Under the pieces are notes generated by a model. It was not told the DNA's origin and ran no database searches. It saw nothing but the letters and a program-made list of their open reading frames with translations. A DNA stretch of 12,398 nt from Candidatus Atribacteria bacterium (lineage in GTDB: Bacteria; Atribacterota; Atribacteria; Atribacterales; Caldatribacteriaceae), in the NCBI GenBank assembly GCA_029982105.1, contig JARRCQ010000019.1, forward strand, positions 1 to 12,398, in the 5' to 3' direction. Of this stretch, positions 6,888 to 12,398 are shown piece after piece (position 1 is the first letter of the stretch; each line of letters begins with the position of its first letter). The position numbers were made by a program, and so were the translations under genes.

Positions 6888-7650
6888 TCATCTTCGTAGT
6901 TTTCCTACCACATTTACTGCCGAAAGAGGAGCTTCTCCCCGGAGTACTAAAATAACATTTTCTGCCGACACTATATCCATCCGGCGTATGGCTTCTTCAG
7001 TATCAGAGGCCATATGAGGAGTAGCAATAACATTTTCTAAACCTAAAAGAGGGCTACTACCTGGTGGCTCCTGAGAAAAAACATCCAAAGCCACTCCAGC
7101 AATCATTTCCTCCTTGAGGGCTTGATACAGAGCTCCTTCATTCACAATTCCCCCTCGAGCAGTATTTATAAGATAAGCGCTTTCCTTCATCAAAGAAAGC
7201 TCTTTCTCTCCTATAAAACCCTTGGTTTCCTACAATTTTTTCCCATTTTCCTTCTTTCATACTCCAACAACCTCGGGGGATATGACGCGCAAGAGAAAGA
7301 ATAAAAGCAAAAGCGAGGTCAGCTACTGAATCATCATTAGTCCCTGGAGCATTAGCTACCACTATCCCCCGGCGAGTTGCTCCTTCTACAGCGATGTTAT
7401 CCACCCCTACTCCATGCTTAGAGATCACCCGAAGACGTTTAGCCTCTTCAAGAAGAGAAGGAGTAATAGGGTCCAAGCCTACGATAATGCCGTCCACCTG
7501 AGAAATAAATTCTCTTAACTCTTCTTCTTTTAAAGGATGAGGATAGGGAGGAAGAATCACCTCTAACCCTGCCTTTTGCAAACGAGAAAAAGCATCAGAA
7601 TATTTACCAAAAGAAGCAGTCGGAGTAACTAATACTTTATATCTCTCCAT
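6888..7650 (-). pseudogene. D-2-hydroxyacid dehydrogenase (SerA/phosphoglycerate dehydrogenase-like), broken by deletion and frameshift
   Basis: The N-terminal part (from ATG 7650, MERYKVLVTP, with AAAGG upstream) reads normally through LRVISKHGVGVDNI, APGTNDDSVADLAFAFILSLAR and KWEKIVGNQ. At about 7220 the frame changes to GFIGEKELSLMKESAYLINTARGG, then IAGVALDVFSQEPP, LENVIATPHMASDTEEA and a normal C-terminus. In the intact family about 70 residues lie between these blocks, including the GxGxxG nucleotide-binding loop and the aspartate for NAD; all are missing here. Both a large deletion and a frame change are needed to explain this, so neither reading frame can give an active NAD-dependent enzyme. 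The intact ancestor would have been about 325 residues. The alternative GTG at 7677 has no ribosome site of its own. Confidence 0.88.
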
Positions 7651-7720
7651 ATTCATCCTTTCTTTTATTTTCACCAAGAAAAAAATCAGTTACCCACCTA
7701 ACCAAACCATAACAATCTTC

Positions 7721-8848
7721 TTAGTAGCTAAATTCTTTCCCAGCTTCAAACAAAGCTACAATATTCTCGGGAGGAACATCGGGTTGGAGGTTATGCACTG
7801 CTCCCAATACATAACCTCCACCTTTTCCCATCTCTTCAATTCTTCTTCTAACTTCTTCTTTCACTTCTTCTGGAGTTCCTCGAGGCAGAACCCTCTGAGT
7901 ATCTACTCCTCCCCAAAAAGAAAGCCGCTCACCAAACTCTCGTTTTAAGCGAGCTGGGTCCATATCTTTAGCGCTCACCTGAATGGGGTTCAAGATATCC
8001 ACCCCGATTTCTATAAAATCAGGAATAAGAGGGTAAACACTACCACAGGTATGGTACTGAATTTTCGCTTTAGTTTCTTCTCTAATAGCTTGAAACAGTT
8101 TATGCTGACGAGGTTTTAAGTATTTCCGGTAAATTTGAGGAGAAATCATCAAACCCTGCTGCACTCCCACATCATCTCCATACACCACCACATCCACTTT
8201 ATCTCCCACCCCCCGGAGAAGAGAATGAGCTAAATCAATCTGATATTGCAAAGCTCTATCCATTAAATCACATAGAGGCTCGGGGTTAAGGATTATATCA
8301 GTAAACCAACCTTCAAATCCTCTCATCAATTGGCTCTGGGTAATAAACCCTCCTCGGATGTTTACCACTACTCCATAACTTCGGTTATGGTAGTTAAGGA
8401 TTTCTTCTTTTACCCCCCTGACTCGAGAAAGGTCTTTTCCGTCAGGAAAAGGAAACTTATCTAACGCCTGAGGAGTTATTTCTTCCCAGAAAGGACCATA
8501 AACTACATCATAATAAAATCCACCTTCCGGCATACGGCGGTGAAGTCCCCATTCATCTTCGTAAGAACCATCCGGATAAACTTTATCTTTCCATTCTGCT
8601 CGAGGACGAGGGAAAATTCCTCGAGTATCAATGCCTAAATTTTCTAAAAGTTCTTCGTCTTGAGACAAATCAGCTAATTGAAAAGGCTTGTCTAAAATAC
8701 GAGTAGGACTATCTATGCCTAAAAACTTCTTTAGACGCTCATAAGCTTGAACATTAATACCAGTATTAGAGGAGCTCCCGAGATCAAAAGGAACCCGATC
8801 TGGCTCCTGGTGAGATAAAGCCCTAATTAATCTCTCTCTATGAGTCAT
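7721..8848 (-). CDS. Uroporphyrinogen decarboxylase-fold protein (MtaA/CmuA-like), function unknown
   Basis: A 375-residue protein of the UroD superfamily, which includes heme-pathway decarboxylases and zinc corrinoid methyltransferases. Seen are MTHRERLIRALSHQEPDRVP at the N-terminus, VVVYGDDVGVQQGLMISP near 220-236, YHTCGSV with H266-x-C268 (the zinc-binding pair of the MtaA/MtbA group), NPIQVSAKDMDPARLK, WGGVDTQRVLP and NLQPDVPPENI at the C-terminus. The third zinc ligand of the methyltransferases, a cysteine near the C-terminus, is absent; His352 is close to that place. The start lies four bases after the stop of the upstream permease gene, with GGGGTG as ribosome site. Its place in a sugar-transporter operon argues against heme synthesis and for a catabolic role, such as a demethylation, which is inference. 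Confidence 0.82.
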   Translation of the reverse strand: MTHRERLIRALSHQEPDRVPFDLGSSSNTGINVQAYERLKKFLGIDSPTRILDKPFQLADLSQDEELLENLGIDTRGIFPRPRAEWKDKVYPDGSYEDEWGLHRRMPEGGFYYDVVYGPFWEEITPQALDKFPFPDGKDLSRVRGVKEEILNYHNRSYGVVVNIRGGFITQSQLMRGFEGWFTDIILNPEPLCDLMDRALQYQIDLAHSLLRGVGDKVDVVVYGDDVGVQQGLMISPQIYRKYLKPRQHKLFQAIREETKAKIQYHTCGSVYPLIPDFIEIGVDILNPIQVSAKDMDPARLKREFGERLSFWGGVDTQRVLPRGTPEEVKEEVRRRIEEMGKGGGYVLGAVHNLQPDVPPENIVALFEAGKEFSY

Positions 8849-8852
8849 TCTA

Positions 8853-9725
8853 TCACCCCTTTACCGCTCCAGCTACCAGTCCCATTCGAACAAAGCGCTG
8901 GATGCCAATGTAGAGAAAAGCAGGAATTAATCCAGCCACCAAAGCAGTGGCAGCCAATCTTCCCGGGTCTACAATCTCCCCTCCCCAGAGGAAAAAGCCT
9001 ATGTGTATAGGAAGAGTATATTTATCCTGGGTATTGAGTAAAACAATAGAAAAAACTGCATCTCCCCAAGACATAACAAAGGAAAAAATAGCCACTGTTA
9101 CTAGACCAGGAACGGCCAGGGGCAAAGTAATACGCAAAAAAGATTGGAAGCGAGAACAGCCATCCACCATAGCCGCCTCTTCTAATTCTTGAGGGATACC
9201 CATAAAGTAACCGCGCAACATATAAATGGCAAAAGGAATAGTATAAGCTAAGTGAGCTAAAATCAAACCGCTGAGCGAATCGTATAAGCCTAAGCGATTC
9301 ATAATCACCGTAATAGGCACCATAAGGATAAAAGGAGGAAAAACGTAGGCAAAGAGAATATAAGAAGATACTATTCTCTTCCCTCGGTACTGAAAGCGAG
9401 CCAAGTTATAAGCAGCAATACTACTTACTACCATAGTCAAAACCACCGCTCCTCCTGCAACAAGCAAGGTATTCACTAAGGGAGTAGTGATGGTGGGAGA
9501 AATGGAAAGCATAGCACCAGTGACCTCTGCCATACTTCCTTGAGAGCCTACAAAAATATCTCGGAAGTTAGTCAAAGTAGGATGGCGAGGAAGGCCTATA
9601 TTCCACGCTTCCTCTTCGGGAGAAAAAGCAGTTTTTACTATCCAGTAGATGGGCACAAGAATCCAAAAAAGCAAAATTACCACAAAAAAGGCGATTAAAA
9701 ATTTAGCACTCTTTTTTCTTCTCAT
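8853..9725 (-). CDS. ABC transporter permease, MalG/UgpE type
   Basis: A 290-residue inner-membrane permease of the binding-protein-dependent (CUT1) carbohydrate importer family, with about six membrane helices. The first helix is near residues 9-32, followed by a long external loop (about 35-80) that is larger than usual. The EAA loop that contacts the ATPase is ELEEAAMVDGCSRFQSFLRI (about 182-201). The ATG at 9725 is preferred because GGAG lies 8 bases upstream; the GTG at 9734 falls inside that ribosome site. It begins 5 bases after the stop of the other permease gene. No gene for the partner ATPase is in the window; CUT1 systems often use a shared MsmK-like ATPase encoded elsewhere. Confidence 0.92.
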   Translation of the reverse strand: MRRKKSAKFLIAFFVVILLFWILVPIYWIVKTAFSPEEEAWNIGLPRHPTLTNFRDIFVGSQGSMAEVTGAMLSISPTITTPLVNTLLVAGGAVVLTMVVSSIAAYNLARFQYRGKRIVSSYILFAYVFPPFILMVPITVIMNRLGLYDSLSGLILAHLAYTIPFAIYMLRGYFMGIPQELEEAAMVDGCSRFQSFLRITLPLAVPGLVTVAIFSFVMSWGDAVFSIVLLNTQDKYTLPIHIGFFLWGGEIVDPGRLAATALVAGLIPAFLYIGIQRFVRMGLVAGAVKG

Positions 9726-9730
9726 CTTTA

Positions 9731-10576
9731 TCACTCCAAGTGTCTTACGGTAAAATAAATTAAAACGGCAAAAATGGGAAGAATGGTCACCGCATAAGCT
9801 GAAGCTAATGGATAATTTAATCCTAAGAGAAAGGCAATTTTATAAGTAGCCATAGGAATAGTGAGAGTAGCATCAGCTGGACCCCCTCCAGTCATCATTT
9901 TGGGAATAACAAAATCTCCCATAGTCCACATAAGAGAAAGTCCACAAACAATCAAAAATACATCTTTCAATAAAGGAAGAGTAATAGAAAAGAATCTCTG
10001 CCAGGAAGAAGCGCCATCGATTTCTGCCGATTCGTATAATTCACCTGGAATAGATTGTAAACCAGCTAAAAATCCTAAATAAAAAAAAGGCCAGCCATGC
10101 CAAACATTTACCAAAATTAGAGAAGGCATGGCATACTGGACTCCTAACCAGTGGATAGGTTTCAGCCCCACAACTCGTAAAAGTATGTTTCCTATTCCTC
10201 GATAGTCATAAACAAACCAGAACAAAACACTGACAACAAAAGGCTGAAGAGCATAAGGTAAAATAGCTAATCCTCGCAAGATACCTCTTCCGCGAAACTC
10301 TTGATTTAAAAGAACAGCCACTCCTAAACCAATGATGGCTTTAATAGCTACTGCCGGAAAAGCATAAATAAAAGTATTTTTAAGACTTTTATAAAATATG
10401 GGGTCTCGGAATATCCGGGAAAAATTCCTCATTCCCACAAAGGTAGGTGGCTTTCCAATGGGCATATGTTGCAAACTCATCCAGAAGGTATAAATAAGGG
10501 GAATTATGAGGATTAATCCTAAAACTAAAAGAGCAGGAAGGACATAAGCCCAAACACCTAAGGTTTTACTTTTCAA
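9731..10576 (-). CDS. ABC transporter permease, MalF/UgpA type
   Basis: A CUT1-type membrane permease, about 281 residues from the TTG at 10576. The first helix is VWAYVLPALLVLGLILIIPL, PTFVGMRNFSRIFRDPIF is the usual segment after it, and the EAA loop is LYESAEIDGASSWQRFFSIT (about 180-199). An ATG at 10639 would overlap the upstream stop as ATGA, but it would add 21 residues encoded by a perfect palindrome and a purine-rich ribosome site; no relative would be expected to carry that peptide. The TTG has GGAGAGGAGG just upstream, and TTG is used elsewhere in this window (3463, 3638). It is the second gene of the importer operon and pairs with the MalG-type permease. Confidence 0.87.
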   Translation of the reverse strand: MKSKTLGVWAYVLPALLVLGLILIIPLIYTFWMSLQHMPIGKPPTFVGMRNFSRIFRDPIFYKSLKNTFIYAFPAVAIKAIIGLGVAVLLNQEFRGRGILRGLAILPYALQPFVVSVLFWFVYDYRGIGNILLRVVGLKPIHWLGVQYAMPSLILVNVWHGWPFFYLGFLAGLQSIPGELYESAEIDGASSWQRFFSITLPLLKDVFLIVCGLSLMWTMGDFVIPKMMTGGGPADATLTIPMATYKIAFLLGLNYPLASAYAVTILPIFAVLIYFTVRHLE

Positions 10577-10596
10577 CTTCCTCCTCTCCTTTTTAG

Positions 10597-10632
10597 TTAT
10601 TTGCCCTCCAGGATATCCTGGAGGGCAAATAA
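10597..10632. promoter_or_regulatory. 36-bp perfect palindrome between binding-protein and permease genes
   Basis: Each 18-base arm (TTATTTGCCCTCCAGGAT) is the exact reverse complement of the other. In mRNA it would form a long GC-rich hairpin starting 3 bases after the binding-protein stop codon and ending before the permease ribosome site. Hairpins at this place in importer operons often protect the upstream binding-protein message or dampen read-through, which raises binding-protein output over permease output. There is no T run, so complete termination is unlikely. Confidence 0.8.
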
Positions 10633-10635
10633 TAG

Positions 10636-11952
10636 TCATTGTTCGTATGCTTCTCGCACCATATCTTCTAATTTAGCTTGAAATTCATCGATTACTTTAT
10701 CAAAGTCTTCTCCCTTTATAACTGCTTTTACCACCATATCGTTAATCACCCACCCCCAGCACAGGTCTTCCATCACTGACGAAGCTTCTCCCAAAGGATA
10801 AGCCATCGGTGTAGTGTGAAATTTAGTTCGCATAGCTGCTTCATAAGGGTCCATACCCATAAAGGGATATTTACCTTGCTTCCAGTTTTCACTCAACACT
10901 TGCATTTGACTTTTCAATACCGGAAGGTTATAAAGTTGAGACTGTTCACACCATCCCTGACGGTAATTTTCTTTGTTGCCAAAGAAATTGTAAAGGAGAT
11001 CCTTAGCTAAATCAGGATAAGGAGTTGAGCTAAAAATGAAGTTACTTTCATCGCCTTGGTCGATAGGAAAAGCATCAGGATAAATCATAGTTTAAGCCAC
11101 CAAATCTGGCTTCCCGGTCATTATCCCATACCAGATACTCATGGGGTTAGAGGTCATGGCTATCCTTCCATCCAGGAAGGCCATGTTATTAGATATATCC
11201 ACCCATTCCCCTGAATCAGGAGGCGTTAAACCTCGATCATAAATGTCTTTTTCAAAGGCAAATGTTTTCTTAGCTATAGAGCGATTAGGTTCTTTCCCAA
11301 AAACTGCCCCCTCCACAGATCTATCACTCAAGAATCCTCCTCCAAAACCATAATAATAAATCTGGAAAGTCCAATAACAATCAGCTCCGCTTCCCCCCAA
11401 GGGTAAACCAATTCCATATACCCCGGGTTCTACTTGATTAGCTTTTTCGGCTGCCATCAATACCTCTTCTTCATTATCGAAAGGCAACAGGTCAAGAATT
11501 CCGGCTTTTTCGAGGATATCTTTGCGGACATGCATCCAACTTAGCTCGAACCCGGAAGGAATAGAATAAATTTTCCCATCTATCATACCTTGCTTAAGTT
11601 TAATCTCAAAAAAGTCATCCCTTCCAATTCTATCCACTAAGTCATCTAAGGGTAGTAAAAGACCAGCTTCGGCAAACTTAGCTGTAGGATAACCTCCAAT
11701 AACCATATCCGGTTCAGTCCCTGAAGCTATGGCTGTAGCTAATTTTGGGGACATATCTGCTACTGGAATCCAGGTAATTTTCACATCCACTCCATTAGCT
11801 GCTCCCCATTCGTAAGCTAAAGAGTTAAACCAGTAGGCTTGAGCTGGAGCAAAAGAAGCGCGTCCCCAAATCTCTAAAGCAGGTTTTTGAGCTAAAGCTA
11901 TCCCTCCTAATAACACCAACACCACAACCAAAACAATAACTCTCTGTTTCAC
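10636..11952 (-). pseudogene. Extracellular solute-binding protein (family 1), interrupted by an in-frame TAA
   Basis: The N-terminal 286 residues begin with a secretion signal (MKQRVIVLVVVLVLLGGIALAQ, probable cleavage after ALA) with no lipobox cysteine. They continue with typical binding-protein segments: EIWGR, TEPDMVIGGYPTAKFAEAGLLLPLDDL, GKIYSIPSGFELSWMHVRKDIL. A TAA at 11092-11094 then interrupts the frame after GKPDLVA. Reading on in the same frame gives T-MIYPDAFPIDQGDESNFIF and 140 further residues of normal C-terminal lobe, ending at 10636. Without the stop the protein would be about 438 residues, the usual size for the family. The start is GTG at 11952 after AAAGGAGGG. A single base change such as AAA to TAA would explain the stop. 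It is the first gene of the operon, so polar effects would be expected. A sequencing error is the main alternative. Confidence 0.88.
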
Positions 11953-11969
11953 GGCTAAATCCCTCCTTT

Positions 11970-12026
11970 TTAAGTAGTGAAACCGAGGAAATTGAGGAAA
12001 CTAAGTAGTTTTTGTCTTTTTTTCAC
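11970..12026 (-). CDS. Possible 18-residue leader peptide upstream of the transporter operon
   Basis: GTG at 12026 directly follows the purine-rich AGAGGGGGAG and opens MKKRQKLLSFLNFLGFTT, ending in TAA at 11970-11972, 17 bases before the binding-protein GTG. The start is very close to the ribosome site, which makes efficient translation doubtful. The composition is positively charged then hydrophobic, but there is no run of one amino acid that would suggest a classical attenuator. It may simply be leader RNA. Confidence 0.22.
   Translation of the reverse strand: MKKRQKLLSFLNFLGFTT
11971..12009. repeat. Short direct repeats in the operon leader
   Basis: TAAGTAGT occurs at 11971-11978 and 12002-12009, enclosing two copies of GAGGAAA (11985-11991 and 11994-12000). 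The spacing and position just upstream of the first operon gene could suit a regulator-binding or RNA-structure role, but chance is possible in this low-complexity stretch. Confidence 0.4.
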
Positions 12027-12106
12027 CTCCCCCTCTTAATAAATTTTATCCCTAAAAGAAAAAAATGGCAAACAATATTTATCAACTTAAAGCATATACA
12101 TTTATA

Positions 12107-12127
12107 ATTATAGTATCCCGCAAAACC
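12107..12127 (-). promoter_or_regulatory. GGTTTTGCGG-N5-TATAAT motif, candidate promoter of the transporter operon
   Basis: On the minus strand GGTTTTGCGG (12127-12118), five bases, then TATAAT (12112-12107), about 155 bases before the binding-protein start. The same arrangement stands at 243-263, and weaker forms lie in both inverted-repeat arms. Upstream, CAATTATATCA also matches the arm sequence CAATTATATTA, so this may be a diverged repeat copy used as a promoter. No clear -35 box is present at normal spacing. Confidence 0.4.
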
Positions 12128-12166
12128 TGATATAATTGCTAAAGTTTACTAAAAAATCCCAAAAGC

Positions 12167-12177
12167 GAGATCGCCAC
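12167..12177 (+). repeat. GAGATCGCCAC repeat word, inward copy
   Basis: GAGATCGCCAC here and GTGGCGATCT at the window end (12389-12398) are inverted. From memory, this word with GCGATGACAAA resembles dispersed intergenic repeats of many uncultured bacteria, often seen at contig ends. Together they enclose the hairpin and the right inverted-repeat arm. Confidence 0.5.
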
Positions 12178-12207
12178 ACCGCTGGAGAGTTTTCTCTCCA
12201 GCGGTGT
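12176..12207. repeat. Strong hairpin, 14-bp perfect stem
   Basis: ACACCGCTGGAGAG (12176-12189) pairs perfectly with CTCTCCAGCGGTGT (12194-12207) over a TTTT loop. A run of nine T residues begins ten bases after the stem (12217-12225), too far for a typical intrinsic terminator but suggestive of one on the plus strand. It overlaps the GAGATCGCCAC repeat word. Confidence 0.7.
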
Positions 12208-12245
12208 CGTCCCGAATTTTTTTTTATCTAATTTGTCTTTAATGT

Positions 12246-12261
12246 TTACGCCGTAGGCTGT
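12246..12261 (+). repeat. 16-bp direct repeat, copy 2
   Basis: This is the second copy of TTACGCCGTAGGCTGT, in the same orientation as that at 121-136. It lies 23 bases inside the right inverted-repeat arm, whereas copy 1 lies 42 bases inside the left arm. Spacing and orientation both differ, so it is not part of the large inverted repeat. Confidence 0.75.
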
Positions 12262-12284
12262 CTTCTGGGGATTATAGGCTCATT

Positions 12285-12362
12285 ATGTCCCACAATTGCT
12301 TTCTGGACACTATTTATGATTAACCACAAACCCTAATATAATTGTTATCTCCCATTTTGTCA
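12285..12362 (-). repeat. Right arm of 78-bp perfect inverted repeat
   Basis: This is the exact reverse complement of bases 1-78, including TGTCC-N14-GGACA (12286-12309) and the CATAAA-type motif on the minus strand (12313-12333). A further 36 bases follow it to the window end and read TCGCGAGGG...GTGGCGATCT, which has no visible counterpart at the left because the left arm runs off the window. Confidence 0.9.
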
Positions 12363-12398
12363 TCGCGAGGGTCGTATTGTCGTTTCCCGTGGCGATCT

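Noticed and set aside
6877..6891. ATG at 6891 as start of the aldolase
   Set aside because: It lies within the AGGAGG ribosome site; the ATG at 6876 has correct spacing and matches where the family fold begins.
7122..7304. Plus-strand open frame of 60 codons at the dehydrogenase deletion site
   Set aside because: It is antisense to recognisable dehydrogenase sequence on both sides and has no ribosome site.
9726..9734. GTG at 9734 as start of the MalG-type permease
   Set aside because: It overlaps both the upstream stop and its own would-be ribosome site; ATG 9725 has GGAG at 8 bases.
11092..11094. Stop-codon recoding (read-through TAA) in the binding protein
   Set aside because: TAA is used as a normal stop for several genes here (for example 979, 6071, 7721), and no recoding signal is visible; mutation or sequence error is simpler.
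12217..12225. T run after the 12176-12207 hairpin as a standard intrinsic terminator
   Set aside because: Nine bases separate stem and T run, and no plus-strand gene ends nearby.
1..12398. CRISPR array, tRNA or rRNA genes
   Set aside because: No regularly spaced repeats and no recognisable cloverleaf or rRNA segments were found on reading both strands.

Overview
The window is AT-rich bacterial DNA. It has Shine-Dalgarno sites of the AGGAGG type, frequent TTG and GTG starts, AGA/AGG-rich arginine codons and compact, co-directional operons. Protein types (a paired M16 peptidase, a Thermus-like aspartate aminotransferase, a homocitrate-synthase-like enzyme, and a sugar-type ABC importer with a UroD-like protein and an HpcH-type aldolase) suggest an anaerobic heterotroph, possibly thermophilic, of an uncultured lineage such as Atribacterota, Aerophobota or a Thermotogota relative. 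This placement is inference and weak. The window begins and almost ends in one dispersed repeat, so it may be a whole metagenomic contig broken at repeats.

Layout. (1) 1-978: a repeat-rich flank with one arm of a 78-bp perfect inverted repeat, two hairpins, and the frameshifted remains of a transposase gene. (2) 979-3463, minus strand: two M16 peptidase subunits with a 1-nt gap. The upstream one has the zinc site; the downstream one lacks it but keeps the Arg/Tyr pair that the first has partly lost. (3) 3464-3637: a divergent intergenic region with a good sigma-70-type promoter on the plus strand. (4) 3638-6073, plus strand: an aspartate-type aminotransferase and a homocitrate/isopropylmalate-synthase-family enzyme, ended by a hairpin that also ends the converging operon. 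(5) 6109-11952, minus strand: a six-gene catabolic operon in the order solute-binding protein, two permeases, UroD-like protein, D-2-hydroxyacid dehydrogenase, HpcH/HpaI aldolase. (6) 11953-12398: the operon leader, a strong hairpin and the second inverted-repeat arm.

How the genes work together. The minus-strand operon looks built to import a small carbohydrate or sugar acid, oxidise or reduce a 2-hydroxy/2-oxo acid, and cleave a 2-oxo-3-deoxy acid to pyruvate and an aldehyde; the substrate cannot be read from the sequence. No transporter ATPase is encoded here. Two of its six genes are broken: the binding protein by an in-frame TAA, and the dehydrogenase by a deletion of about 70 codons that removes the nucleotide-binding glycine motif and shifts the frame. 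Either the operon is decaying or the assembly has errors. I see no clear defence system, CRISPR array, tRNA or rRNA. The most unusual features are the bracketing repeats, a short motif (GGKTTTGYGG-N5-YATAAW) found four times in the flanks, and the split of M16 functional residues between two subunits.
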